Below are positions 1 through 7,574 of a stretch of DNA of 14,971 nucleotides, one piece after another. The notes under the pieces are model-generated. The model made no database searches. It was not told the DNA's origin and saw nothing but the letters and a program-made list of their open reading frames with translations. The translations under genes were made by a program, and so were the position numbers. Each line of letters begins with the position of its first letter. Within the stretch, counting starts at the first letter, position 1. The DNA is from RGIG426 sp045600765 (GTDB taxonomy: Bacteria; Bacillota; Clostridia; Oscillospirales; Acutalibacteraceae): positions 1-14,971 of the forward strand of contig JAZRYM010000031.1 of the NCBI GenBank assembly GCA_045600765.1, in the 5' to 3' direction.

Positions 1-22
1 CTCACGGTTGCGGGAGTTTTTT

Positions 23-2089
23 TTATTCGTCGTCGGCGACTTTGTACTCGGCGACCACCTTGGCGGCGACCGCCTCAGGTGCTTGCTCATACCGCTCAAA
101 ATCGAGGGTGAAATGCCCGCGCCCTTGGGTCAGCGAGCGGAGCATCACGGCATAATCGCCCATCTCCGCCATCGGCACTTCCGCCTCCACACAAGTGAGG
201 TCATCCTCGGCGGGGTTCATTCCGAGCACGCGACCGCGCCGTTTGGTCGCGTCGCCCATCACGTCGCCGGTATTGTCGCCCGGCACATACGCTTTCAGCA
301 CGCCAATCGGCTCCAAAATCGCGGGACTCGCCTGCGCCATACCCTCTTTATACGCGAGGGACGCGGCGGTTTTGAACGCCATTTCGGAAGAATCGACCGG
401 GTGATACGACCCATCCACCAGCGTAGCTTTTACTCCCACCACCGGGAAGCCGGCGAGCACGCCTTTTTGCGCGCTGTCGGTCAAGCCTTTTTCCACCGCG
501 GGGAAGAAGTTTTTCGGCACCGAACCGCCGAACACCGTCTCCTCAAAGATGAGCCCGTCGCAATCCCACGGCTCAAATTCCACCCACACGTCGCCGAACT
601 GACCGTGACCGCCCGACTGTTTCTTGTGGCGGCCCTGCACTTTCACCTTTTTGCGGATGGTTTCGCGGTAGGCGACACGCGGCGTTTTGTATTCCACGTC
701 CACGCCGAATTTGTTTTTCAATTTCGATGCCACCACGTCGAGGTGCTGTTCGCCGAGACCGGACAAAACGGATTCTTTCGTCTCTTTGTTGACGGCAAAG
801 TGGATAGTCGGGTCTTCTTCCATCAAGCGGTCAAGACCGGCGGCGATTTTCTCCTCCTCGCCCTTTTTCGTAGCGGACACCGCCACCGACAGACACGGGC
901 TCTCAAACGGCACACGGTTCAAGGTGACCTGCGTACCGACGCTGCACAGCGTATCGCCCGTGCGGGTGGTCGCCAGTTTGGCGACACCGCCAATGTCGCC
1001 GGCGGAAATACACGCGGTTTCTTCCTGCTTTTTGCCGCGGATAAAGTACACTTTCCCGATTTTCTCGTTCGCGCCGGTGCGCATATTCACAAGGGTGGAA
1101 TCGGCGGACACTTTACCGCTGATTACCTTGAAATAGAGCAACTTGCCCACAAACGGGTCGGCGATGGTCTTAAACACAATCGCCACCGTCGGGCCGTTCG
1201 GGTCAACAGTCAGTTTCACGTCGTTGCCGGCGCCGTCTTTGCCGACTTCGCCCGCAACCGTCTCCGCCCACGGCGCCAAATCGCGGAACCCGTCAAACAG
1301 CGTGGTAAGACCCGCCATCGTGGTGGCCGAGCCGCAGAACACGGGAACAACCTCGCCGCGGCGCACGCCGCCCGACAGCGCTTCCACCAACTCGTCGTGG
1401 GAGAACGGCTCGTCGTTGAAATATTTTTCCATCAGCTCTTCGCTCGTCTCCGCGACCGCCTCGCGGATTTTCGTGCGGAACTCCTCCGCACGCTCCATTT
1501 CGGGCATATCGCATTCCAGCGGAATACCGTCTTTATACACATACGCTTTTTCGGCAATCAAATCGACAAAGCATTCCACCTTGCCGTTCACGATATGCGG
1601 CAACACCATCGGGCAAATCGCCTTGCCGTAGGTATCCAGCAACTGCTGATACACCTTGTAAAAATCGGCGTGCTCCTCATCCATCTTGTTGACGAAGAAC
1701 AGTTTGGCGATGCCTTTTTTGGTGGCGGCGCGGAACGCTTTTTCGGCGCCCACTTCCAGCCCGCTTTTGCCCGAAACGACAATGAGCGCGCATCCGGCGG
1801 CGCGAACGCCCTCGCTCATCCCGCCGGAAAAGTCGAACAGTCCGGGCGTGTCGAGCAGGTTAATTTTAATATCCGACCACTCCATCGGCAACACCGCGGT
1901 GGAAACGGACGCTTGGCGCTTGATTTCCTCCGGGTCAAAGTCACAAACGGTCGTGCCGTCCGCCACTTTACCGAGGCGGTCGGACTGTCCGGTCAAATAA
2001 TACGCGGCTTCGGCGAGAGACGTTTTGCCCGCGCCGGCGTGACCGACAAGCACGATGTTGCGGATGTCTTTTGCGGCATAGGTTTTCAT
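23..2089 (-). CDS. EF-G-like translational GTPase (EF-G2-type paralogue)
   Basis: A 688-residue protein with the full EF-G domain order. The G domain has P-loop GHAGAGKTS (16-24), DTPGL (80-84), NKMD (134-137) and GSA (253-255). Domain II is about 300-395. Domains III-IV include GLGEQHLD (444-451) and HGQFGDV (495-501). Domain V includes GDVMGDATKRRG (608-619). This is the length of ordinary EF-G. However, the switch I region reads RQASVSTAV instead of the EF-G RGITI, and the catalytic His after DTPG is Leu84, so it belongs to the EF-G-like/EF-G2 group rather than being the main fusA product. Family knowledge: such paralogues bind guanine nucleotides, but several have weak or no ribosome-stimulated GTPase activity, and their role is uncertain. 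The ATG at 2089 follows GAAAGGAG (2100-2107) by 10 nt. The gene stands alone with its own promoter and no str-operon neighbours. Confident on family, unsure of role. Confidence 0.93.
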   Translation of the reverse strand: MKTYAAKDIRNIVLVGHAGAGKTSLAEAAYYLTGQSDRLGKVADGTTVCDFDPEEIKRQASVSTAVLPMEWSDIKINLLDTPGLFDFSGGMSEGVRAAGCALIVVSGKSGLEVGAEKAFRAATKKGIAKLFFVNKMDEEHADFYKVYQQLLDTYGKAICPMVLPHIVNGKVECFVDLIAEKAYVYKDGIPLECDMPEMERAEEFRTKIREAVAETSEELMEKYFNDEPFSHDELVEALSGGVRRGEVVPVFCGSATTMAGLTTLFDGFRDLAPWAETVAGEVGKDGAGNDVKLTVDPNGPTVAIVFKTIADPFVGKLLYFKVISGKVSADSTLVNMRTGANEKIGKVYFIRGKKQEETACISAGDIGGVAKLATTRTGDTLCSVGTQVTLNRVPFESPCLSVAVSATKKGEEEKIAAGLDRLMEEDPTIHFAVNKETKESVLSGLGEQHLDVVASKLKNKFGVDVEYKTPRVAYRETIRKKVKVQGRHKKQSGGHGQFGDVWVEFEPWDCDGLIFEETVFGGSVPKNFFPAVEKGLTDSAQKGVLAGFPVVGVKATLVDGSYHPVDSSEMAFKTAASLAYKEGMAQASPAILEPIGVLKAYVPGDNTGDVMGDATKRRGRVLGMNPAEDDLTCVEAEVPMAEMGDYAVMLRSLTQGRGHFTLDFERYEQAPEAVAAKVVAEYKVADDE

Positions 2090-2112
2090 ACAGGGTTTTC
2101 TCCTTTCGACTG

Positions 2113-2174
2113 TTTGCCCTTTTTATTGGGCAAAAGTACCAAAAAACTCACTATTTGTTAATAATTAGTGGTAC
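2113..2174 (-). promoter_or_regulatory. Structured 5' leader of the EF-G-like gene
   Basis: The predicted transcript starts near 2175, giving about 85 nt of leader. It holds two inverted repeats. The first is GTACC (2170-2174 in transcript sense) pairing with GGTAC (2136-2140), with CACTA/TAGTG nested inside (2166-2170 and 2149-2153). The second is TTTGCCC/GGGCAAA (2128-2134 and 2113-2119) with an 8-nt loop, ending six bases before the Shine-Dalgarno site. Neither is followed by a T-run, so this is not an attenuator by eye. It could affect translation or RNA stability. No known riboswitch was recognised. Confidence 0.35.
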
Positions 2175-2181
2175 ATTTAAC

Positions 2182-2210
2182 AGTATAGCGTATTCGTCCC
2201 CGTTTTTCAA
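2182..2210 (-). promoter_or_regulatory. Sigma-A promoter of the EF-G-like gene
   Basis: On the minus strand, TTGAAA (-35, 2205-2210) and TATACT (-10, 2182-2187) are separated by exactly 17 bp. The start site would lie near 2175, upstream of the structured leader. Together with the terminator at 2229-2256 it shows the gene is transcribed on its own. Confidence 0.8.
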
Positions 2211-2228
2211 CTATTTTTCAAAAAAAAT

Positions 2229-2256
2229 AAAAAAAGTCGGTTTCCCGACTTTTTTT
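2229..2256 (-). terminator. Intrinsic terminator of the rlmB/P-type-like unit
   Basis: The GTCGG/CCGAC stem with a TTTC loop is flanked by seven As and seven Ts, so it can work in both directions. It lies about 30 bp after the stop codon of the P-type ATPase-like gene, and its likely job is to end that transcript before the EF-G-like promoter. Confidence 0.85.
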
Positions 2257-2287
2257 AAGAGCGTTTTTCCGTTTTACGCGGCAATCG

Positions 2288-4516
2288 TCACAGCCGCTTC
2301 ACTTTCGGCACAAGCAGTCCGACCACCGCCGTCACCGCCATATACAGCACCGCCGTCAACGTAGAGGGCAGGGTATGCGTGGCAAACGCCAACAGCGTCG
2401 TCAAAACAAATCCGAGCAGTCCCATCGCAAGCACGGCAAACGCCGACAGCGGAAGTGCACCGCGCAACCGACTGCACGCTGTCAATGCCGCCGCTTTGCC
2501 CATTGCCGTGCCGTCGCACGCGAGCGCGGGAGCTTCCTCGTCGTCCGTTTCGGGCGCATCTTTCAGCAGTTGCTCATACCCACGCCGACCCGCCGAGCCG
2601 AGAATTTCCACATAATACGAGGGCAAATCGAACGTCTCGCAAATCAGTTCTTCGGTGACGTTTTGGTCGCAAGTGCGCACAAGCAAGGTCACGTCCTCGC
2701 GGCACAGCGCGCGCAACGCCCGCTTCGTCGATGCATCCGCCGTATACGACACGACAAACATCGCCGACAGTTGCCCCGCGGTCGAGAGGTAAACAAGTTT
2801 GCGACCCGCGCGGGTATAGCGCATTTCGTAATCACGCGACGGCACGTCTACACCGTGGTTTTCAAGCAACCGGCGGTTACCGACAAGCACCCGCCGACCG
2901 CCGACCCAGCCGGACAAACCCATTTCCTGCTCATACACGAGCGTATCCACTTCCTGCAACAAATCCACCTTGTCCTGAATGACGCGGCGGAACACCCCTT
3001 CAAGCGGGCCACCCGCCGCAATCACCACCGCGGCGGCATCCAAAATCGCTTCGTCAATGCGCGTGCCCGCAAATGTTTTGATACCCGCGAGGAGCACCGC
3101 ATCTTCTGAAAAGAGGTCGGCAGCATCCACACACACGGCGTTTAAGTTGCCGAACGTGTCCGCTTCGTCCCGACCGAGCACCATCGCGCCGTTGTTCAGC
3201 GCATAGCGCGACGCTTTCCAAAACGTCGCCGCAAAGGAAAACGGAAGCGCCACGGGAAGCGCAATACAGAGATTCAGCGCAAACAGATACACCGCCTGCC
3301 ACGGCTGTTTTGCGGCAAAGCCGTACACCACCGCAATCAACGCCGCAACCAGCGCCACCGCAGGAATATACATTTTAAGGAGCGGTGTTTCAGCGCGGCG
3401 GGCATACGAGCGGTCTAAAAAGCGGTGTAAAAACGGCACCGACGTGAAATACGCCAGTTCCGGCTGACCGACCGCCACCGCCGAATGTCCGATTTCGAGC
3501 GCGGCGGCTTCGTCTTCCACCCGATGGGCCACGTACTTGTCCTCCTCTTTGCCGACAAAAGCAAAGTTGCCGCAAAGGCGACGTAATTGCAACTGTTTTC
3601 CCATCGCCGCGAGGGTCAGTCCCGCGCCGGCAAGAGCGGGAAGCAACCCGTTCGAAATGACCGTGTCCACGTGGAAAAGTTGCACAACGGTGTGCACCAC
3701 CGCCACAGTGCAACTGAGAAGCACCGCAAAATCACCCGACCAGTTTCCCGCGCGAAAATCCTCCCACGCATCTTGCAACAGCGCGCGGTTCAGCACCATC
3801 ATCACGCCCAAAATCAGCACGGAATCGACGATATACACAAGCGGGTCGTGGAAAATGCCAAGCACAAAGCACAGCACGTTGAGCAAGGCAATCGCCTCAA
3901 TGCACGCAGTCGCGAACGTGCCGATACGGTGGCGTGCGCGGCGATAACGCAACTCCGAGGAGACGGCTTCCGCGTCCTCATAGTCGCAGAAGTCCTCGAC
4001 GTATTCTTCCTCAAATTCCTCTTCAAGCACCTCTTCCGTTTCTTCCACGGGGAGCGCTTCTTCTTCGCCGGTCAATTTCAAGCGGCGGTCATCGTCAAAC
4101 GCACGGATTTTCTCGCGGCGACGGTGTTTCAAATTTTCTTCCAATTCCGCTTCCCGCTCCTCTTTTTCGAGGCGCGCCCGTTCCTCCCGCTTGCCCGCTT
4201 CGTCCCACTCCTCAAAGCACAACTGGTCGGACACCGGTTCTTCCGTTTTTTCCTCCGGCTCGTCGTCAAGCGGCGCGCCGATAGCGGCCATCGTCTTCGT
4301 TTCCGCCGACACCGCTTCGACCGGCGCGGCGGTCGCAGGGACAAAAATCTTGACGTCCTCTTCCTCCTCGACGGCAGGCGATTCCGCCACCTCATCCGCC
4401 ACAATCTTCATATCCTCGTCCCCCTCCGCCGGCGTGGGCGAAGAAGGCGACACAGGCAGTGTGCCGGTCGGCAAAAACTCGGCAAGCAGTTCGTCGGTAT
4501 GATATTGTTTGTCCAT
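2288..4516 (-). CDS. P-type ATPase-like membrane protein lacking the catalytic motifs (pseudoenzyme)
   Basis: 742 residues. Residues 1-190 are a charged, Glu-rich, probably cytosolic and partly coiled-coil tail. Eight hydrophobic segments follow (about 198-222, 226-246, 261-281, 286-307, 382-401, 406-432, 687-711, 716-736), with a soluble P/N-like region between the sixth and seventh (433-686). This is the order of a P1B metal-transporting ATPase. The stretch GRDEADTFGNLNAVCVD (448-464) and the N-domain piece GWVGGRRVLVGNRRLLENHG (536-555) align well with that family. The signatures are altered: DKTGT is DAADL (464-468), CPC is CIA (417-419), TGD is TCD (615-617) and GDGxND is CDGTAMG (667-673). 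No TGES is found in the shortened loop 308-380. GGAGGGAG precedes the ATG, and rlmB ends 50 bp upstream, so they are probably cotranscribed. The unbroken frame argues for a maintained, non-transporting protein of unknown role. Confidence 0.75.
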   Translation of the reverse strand: MDKQYHTDELLAEFLPTGTLPVSPSSPTPAEGDEDMKIVADEVAESPAVEEEEDVKIFVPATAAPVEAVSAETKTMAAIGAPLDDEPEEKTEEPVSDQLCFEEWDEAGKREERARLEKEEREAELEENLKHRRREKIRAFDDDRRLKLTGEEEALPVEETEEVLEEEFEEEYVEDFCDYEDAEAVSSELRYRRARHRIGTFATACIEAIALLNVLCFVLGIFHDPLVYIVDSVLILGVMMVLNRALLQDAWEDFRAGNWSGDFAVLLSCTVAVVHTVVQLFHVDTVISNGLLPALAGAGLTLAAMGKQLQLRRLCGNFAFVGKEEDKYVAHRVEDEAAALEIGHSAVAVGQPELAYFTSVPFLHRFLDRSYARRAETPLLKMYIPAVALVAALIAVVYGFAAKQPWQAVYLFALNLCIALPVALPFSFAATFWKASRYALNNGAMVLGRDEADTFGNLNAVCVDAADLFSEDAVLLAGIKTFAGTRIDEAILDAAAVVIAAGGPLEGVFRRVIQDKVDLLQEVDTLVYEQEMGLSGWVGGRRVLVGNRRLLENHGVDVPSRDYEMRYTRAGRKLVYLSTAGQLSAMFVVSYTADASTKRALRALCREDVTLLVRTCDQNVTEELICETFDLPSYYVEILGSAGRRGYEQLLKDAPETDDEEAPALACDGTAMGKAAALTACSRLRGALPLSAFAVLAMGLLGFVLTTLLAFATHTLPSTLTAVLYMAVTAVVGLLVPKVKRL

Positions 4517-4566
4517 AGAACTCCCTCCGCTCGCGGTTTGTTTTTCGGTCGTTTTCTTTTTGTTCG

Positions 4567-5328
4567 TTATTTGCCGTTTTGGCGGCGGCGAAGCACCTCA
4601 TACATAAGAATCCCGCCCGCCACCGAGGCGTTCAGCGAGTTGACGTGCCCCACCATCGGAAGCGACACGACCCCGTCGCACCGCTCGCGCACAAGGCGGG
4701 AAACGCCGTGCCCTTCCGACCCGATGACCAACGCCACCGCGCCCGACAGGTCGGTTTTATCCCACGACTGCCCGTCCATATCGAGGGCAAACACCCACAC
4801 GTTGTTTTCTTTCAGTTCGTTCACCGTGTCGGCGATGTTGGTCACCCGCACGACCGGCATATACTCCACCGCACCGGCAGAGGCTTTATACACCGCGCTT
4901 GTCAGCCCGGCGCTGTGGCGTTTCGGGATAATCACCCCGTGCGCGCCCGCGCATTCGGCGGTGCGAATAACCGCGCCCAAATTGTGCGGGTCTTCCAGCT
5001 CGTCACACACGACAAGAAAAGGCGGCTCACCCCGCTCGGCGGCGAGGGCGAACACGTCCGCAAGGCTCGAAAACTCCTTGCACGCGGCAACGGCGGCAAT
5101 GCCCTGGTGGTTCTTGCCCGCCAAAAAATCCAATTTGCGGCTGTCCACCTCTTTGACGGGGATACCGCGCTCTTTCGCTTTGGCAAGAAGCGCCACGATA
5201 CTGCCCGTGCGCTCGCCGCGCGCCACCTCAATGTGGTCAATGACACGCCCGGATTTCAGCGCTTCGCTCACGGCGTTGCGCCCGGAAAGCACGTCCGTTT
5301 CGGGTTTTTGCCCGCGGTTGTCCGACAT
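4567..5328 (-). CDS. rlmB: 23S rRNA 2'-O-ribose methyltransferase RlmB/TrmH family
   Basis: 253 residues, the usual length for RlmB. The small N-terminal substrate-binding domain (13-83) starts with LSGRNAVSEAL and ends with the typical NHQGIAAVAA. The SPOUT catalytic domain (103-250) carries the three knot motifs: DPHNLGAVIRTAECAG (113-128, with Asn116 and Arg122), VIGSEGHGVS (201-210) and SLPMVGHVNSLNAS (222-235). The Escherichia coli enzyme methylates G2251 in the 23S peptidyl-transferase P loop using S-adenosylmethionine. The same family in Gram-positives is sometimes called YacO and may differ in site. GAGGTGG precedes the ATG. It is the first gene of a two-gene unit with the P-type-like gene. 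The usual neighbour cysS is not visible. Confidence 0.93.
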   Translation of the reverse strand: MSDNRGQKPETDVLSGRNAVSEALKSGRVIDHIEVARGERTGSIVALLAKAKERGIPVKEVDSRKLDFLAGKNHQGIAAVAACKEFSSLADVFALAAERGEPPFLVVCDELEDPHNLGAVIRTAECAGAHGVIIPKRHSAGLTSAVYKASAGAVEYMPVVRVTNIADTVNELKENNVWVFALDMDGQSWDKTDLSGAVALVIGSEGHGVSRLVRERCDGVVSLPMVGHVNSLNASVAGGILMYEVLRRRQNGK

Positions 5329-5367
5329 CTTGCCACCTCATTTCGTCAAAAAGTACCTATTAAAGTC

Positions 5368-5397
5368 AGTATACCACAAACCCCGCCTTTCTGTAAA
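5368..5397 (-). promoter_or_regulatory. Promoter of rlmB
   Basis: On the minus strand, TTTACA (5392-5397) and TATACT (5368-5373) are separated by 18 bp, about 40 bp before the rlmB start. There is no other candidate in the gap to the upstream MBL gene. Confidence 0.65.
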
Positions 5398-5433
5398 GCA
5401 AAAAAGCGGGATTTTTGTCGTTTTTTCCATAGA

Positions 5434-6249
5434 TTATATCACAAACTCGTCGCCGCACCGCATCCGAAAAAGGCGGTCGCCTACAATCGGTTTCATCTGC
5501 GAAAACGCCTCGTCGCCGGTGCAATGCCCGGTATAAAACACCGCGCCCGTGCGCTGTAACGCAGTCGCAAGCGCGCGCAACCCGTCCGCCTCGGCAGGGG
5601 TAAACGCGGTCGGTTTCGCCGTGTGAAATCCGCTGAGCACCGCGTCCGGGAACCCGCCGTACAGCGCGGAAAACCGCGCCAAAATGTTGAGAATCCCGCT
5701 GTGGGCACAGCCGGAAAGAAGCACCCGTTTGTCCCCCTCGGTCACGACAACCGCCTGCTCGTGGCAAAAATCGTCGGCGCACTCGCCTCCATCGCCACGG
5801 ACGGTCAAACCCTCGTTCGCCGTCGGGCGGGGAAATTCGTCCGCAAAGCCGGAAAACACCGACACGCCGGGCAACAGCTCGGTCACGCCCGTCTCGCTTA
5901 TCACCCGCGTTTGCGGGAGCGTGACAAGCGCTTTGTCGATGCCGATGAACCGCTCACCGTGAAAATAATCGCCGCCCGCCGCCTCGCGGAGGAAGAGCGG
6001 AATGTGCGGATACCGCGCCGCCAGCGCCGAAAGACCGGTGCTGTGGTCATAATGCCCGTGCGACAGCACCGCCGCGGAAACGCACGACAAGTCTTTTCCG
6101 AGCGCCGCCGCGTTGCCGAGCAACGCATCCGATTGCCCGCCGTCGCACAAAATCGCTTGCCCGTTTACTTCGACAAAAAGCGAAAGCCCGTGCTCCGCCG
6201 AAACGCCGTCCCGCGCGGCGCTATTCTCCGCCAAAACAGTAATGTTCAC
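5434..6249 (-). CDS. MBL-fold metallohydrolase, COG1237 type
   Basis: 271 residues from a GTG start at 6249, preceded by AAGGAGG (6257-6263) with a 7-nt spacer. The frame stays open up to 6372, but nothing there has a ribosome site and the extra residues are not MBL-like. The fold is seen from LCDGGQS (34-40) and SHGHYDHSTGL (63-73, the metal-binding HxHxDH). GCAHSGILNI (180-189) and the C-terminal YTGHCTG (239-245) supply further His/Cys ligands. This set is characteristic of COG1237, relatives of the archaeal dihydropterin-phosphate synthase-like enzymes. Substrates of the bacterial members are generally unknown, so I give no reaction. It appears to be a single-gene unit between rlmB and a repeat-rich spacer. 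No signal peptide is seen, so it is cytosolic. Confidence 0.88.
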   Translation of the reverse strand: MNITVLAENSAARDGVSAEHGLSLFVEVNGQAILCDGGQSDALLGNAAALGKDLSCVSAAVLSHGHYDHSTGLSALAARYPHIPLFLREAAGGDYFHGERFIGIDKALVTLPQTRVISETGVTELLPGVSVFSGFADEFPRPTANEGLTVRGDGGECADDFCHEQAVVVTEGDKRVLLSGCAHSGILNILARFSALYGGFPDAVLSGFHTAKPTAFTPAEADGLRALATALQRTGAVFYTGHCTGDEAFSQMKPIVGDRLFRMRCGDEFVI

Positions 6250-6292
6250 GTCTCCGCCTCCTTTTTTCGATGTGTTTCTTGATGTTTTTCTC

Positions 6293-6298
6293 ATTGTA
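6293..6298 (-). promoter_or_regulatory. Candidate -10 element of the MBL hydrolase gene
   Basis: TACAAT on the minus strand is a good -10 element 43 bp upstream of the GTG start. The -35 region at 17 bp is a poor T-rich TTTTCT, so activity may be weak or need an activator. Confidence 0.4.
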
Positions 6299-6395
6299 GC
6301 ACAATTTCGCAAAAAAGAAAAGAGGATTTTTGCACCTACCCGAACCAACGCACAAACGTGGCGCACCGCCACAAAACAGTGCGCTATTTTCGTGA

Positions 6396-6416
6396 GGGTC
6401 GTCGAGGGCGCCGACC
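6396..6416. repeat. Palindromic intergenic repeat, GGGTCG...CGACCC
   Basis: GGGTCG (6396-6401) and CGACCC (6412-6417 region) form an imperfect inverted repeat around a G/C-rich core. On the minus strand it reads CGTAGGGGTCGGCGCCC. Such GTAGGGG-type units look like dispersed extragenic palindromes. Only one copy is present here, so copy number is unknown. Confidence 0.4.
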
Positions 6417-6442
6417 CCTACGCACAAAATTCAAATGACACC

Positions 6443-6512
6443 GTAGGGCAAGCTCTTGCCGTTCTTGTTTGTCGCGCCGACCGACAACGGCAGGACCAAG
6501 GCCCCGCCCTAC
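6443..6512. repeat. 70-bp imperfect palindrome with GTAGGGC/GCCCTAC ends
   Basis: Terminal inverted repeats GTAGGGC (6443-6449) and GCCCTAC (6506-6512) bound an inner imperfect hairpin in which TTGCCGTT and GTCG face CGACAACGGCAG. It resembles a small non-coding mobile or REP-like unit. No target-site duplication is obvious. With the unit at 6396 it fills much of the gene-free stretch 6250-6580, where no coding frame or RNA gene was recognised apart from the terminator at 6534-6566. Confidence 0.45.
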
Positions 6513-6533
6513 AACATTACCCAAAACGAATGC

Positions 6534-6566
6534 AAAAAATCCCCGACGGAACATCCGTTGGGGATT
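6534..6566 (-). terminator. Intrinsic terminator of the glycosyltransferase gene
   Basis: In the minus-strand transcript, AATCCCCAACGGA pairs with TCCGTCGGGGATT (one mismatch region) around a 3-nt loop and is followed by six Ts. It begins 15 bp after the stop codon of the family 2 glycosyltransferase. Confidence 0.88.
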
Positions 6567-6580
6567 CTATCAAAATCGTT

Positions 6581-7540
6581 TTACAACGACATTGCCAACA
6601 TTTTCAATCGGTTTTTCAAAAGTCGCAATTTATCGGAAACATCCGCGCAGCGCAGAGAACGCCAAAAATAACGACGAATTTCGGCTTTGATTTGTTGCAA
6701 TCTCTCCGCCGGAAAGCTGTATTCTATCGTCTTGTAGTACAAATTAAAGAGGTCAAACAGATAGGTTGTAATGTACTCGTTCAAAAGCGCTTTTTCACCC
6801 TTCTCTGTAAAAAACGCGATGTTAGACTGCTTCGCCTGAATCATATCGTATCGTTTTTCGGAAAACGAAGAATGCATAATGCTGCCTTGCACGATTCGAT
6901 AATAGTACAAACGTGCATCTAAAATACACACTTTATTGGCACGATACAATACGCGAGGAATCAATTCCTCATCTTCATGAATGATACCATCCGCAAACCG
7001 TTCTTTCAAAAACAAGTTCCTGGAATATAATTTATTCATCGCCACAATTCTTGTATCGTTTTTGCCCTTACGCGCAAACAGCAGCGACAAATACTCCATC
7101 GGGGAATAGACAGTATAACTTTCCTCGGGACGTTCATCCTTGGCTATCCCGTCACTGAGCACTAATCCTTTGCCCTGCACCACATCTGCCCCCGTCAAAA
7201 ACGTCGTATTCAACATTTGCTCGATAGTGTGATGATTGATGGCATCATCCGAGTCAGCAAAAAAGACATACTCTCCTTTACACATATCCAGCCCATAGTT
7301 GCGAGCAGAAGACAAACCCCCGTTTTGCTTATGTATAACCGTTACACGACTATCCGCCAACAAATACGCATCACAAATTGCGGCACACTCGTCGGGAGAA
7401 CCATCATCCACCAAGATAATTTCAATATTCTTATGTGTCTGGTGTAAAACACTCTCAATACATTCAACCAGATAGTTTTGTACGTTGTAAATAGGAATAA
7501 TGATGCTAACAAGACATTCGCTTGCTTGTTTTTCTCCCAA
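6581..7540 (-). CDS. Family 2 glycosyltransferase (GT-A fold)
   Basis: 319 residues. The N-terminal GT-A domain begins VSIIIPIYNVQNYL (11-24), with IEIILVDDGSPDE (39-51) binding nucleotide-sugar, NGGLSSARNYGL (73-84) and the metal-binding ADSDD (95-99). HEDEELIPR (188-196) is the usual ED catalytic region. The C-terminal part (about 220-319) is helical and basic, with no clear membrane segment. It is expected to transfer a sugar from a nucleotide donor to a polysaccharide or lipid-linked acceptor on the inner membrane face. Donor and acceptor cannot be told from sequence. The start is a TTG at 7540, 7 nt after AGAGGG. No ATG lies in frame until residue 86, inside the fold. The gene is visibly more AT-rich than its neighbours and is transcribed alone, consistent with acquisition by transfer. 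Confidence 0.92.
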   Translation of the reverse strand: MGEKQASECLVSIIIPIYNVQNYLVECIESVLHQTHKNIEIILVDDGSPDECAAICDAYLLADSRVTVIHKQNGGLSSARNYGLDMCKGEYVFFADSDDAINHHTIEQMLNTTFLTGADVVQGKGLVLSDGIAKDERPEESYTVYSPMEYLSLLFARKGKNDTRIVAMNKLYSRNLFLKERFADGIIHEDEELIPRVLYRANKVCILDARLYYYRIVQGSIMHSSFSEKRYDMIQAKQSNIAFFTEKGEKALLNEYITTYLFDLFNLYYKTIEYSFPAERLQQIKAEIRRYFWRSLRCADVSDKLRLLKNRLKMLAMSL

Positions 7541-7558
7541 AACGACACCCTCTTTTGC

Positions 7559-7574
7559 TGAAATCGCGATTTCA
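7559..7574. promoter_or_regulatory. Operator-like perfect 16-bp palindrome
   Basis: TGAAATCGCGATTTCA is a perfect inverted repeat with no spacer. It touches the -10 hexamer of the glycosyltransferase promoter and covers the expected start site. This is the classic place for a repressor of the dimeric HTH type. No regulator gene lies next to it, so the binding protein is unknown. Confidence 0.5.

Noticed and set aside
8..2161. Long open frame of 717 codons on the plus strand opposite the EF-G-like gene
   Set aside because: Its product is His/Arg-rich, without domains, and it is the mirror of a clearly conserved gene. Codon bias of the real gene leaves the antisense frame open.
5381..5416. CCCGC/GCGGG inverted repeat as a terminator of the MBL gene
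   Set aside because: The loop is about 20 nt, and in the minus-strand sense the stem is not followed by a T-run. The region also carries the rlmB -35 element.
3587..5536. Plus-strand open frame of 649 codons opposite the P-type-like gene and rlmB
   Set aside because: It crosses two real genes and their spacer, has no ribosome site or recognisable fold, and is Arg/His/Phe-rich as antisense shadows are.
6250..6372. N-terminal extension of the MBL hydrolase to 6372
   Set aside because: The GTG at 6249 has a strong ribosome site, the predicted -10 element lies inside the extension, and the extension is not MBL-like.
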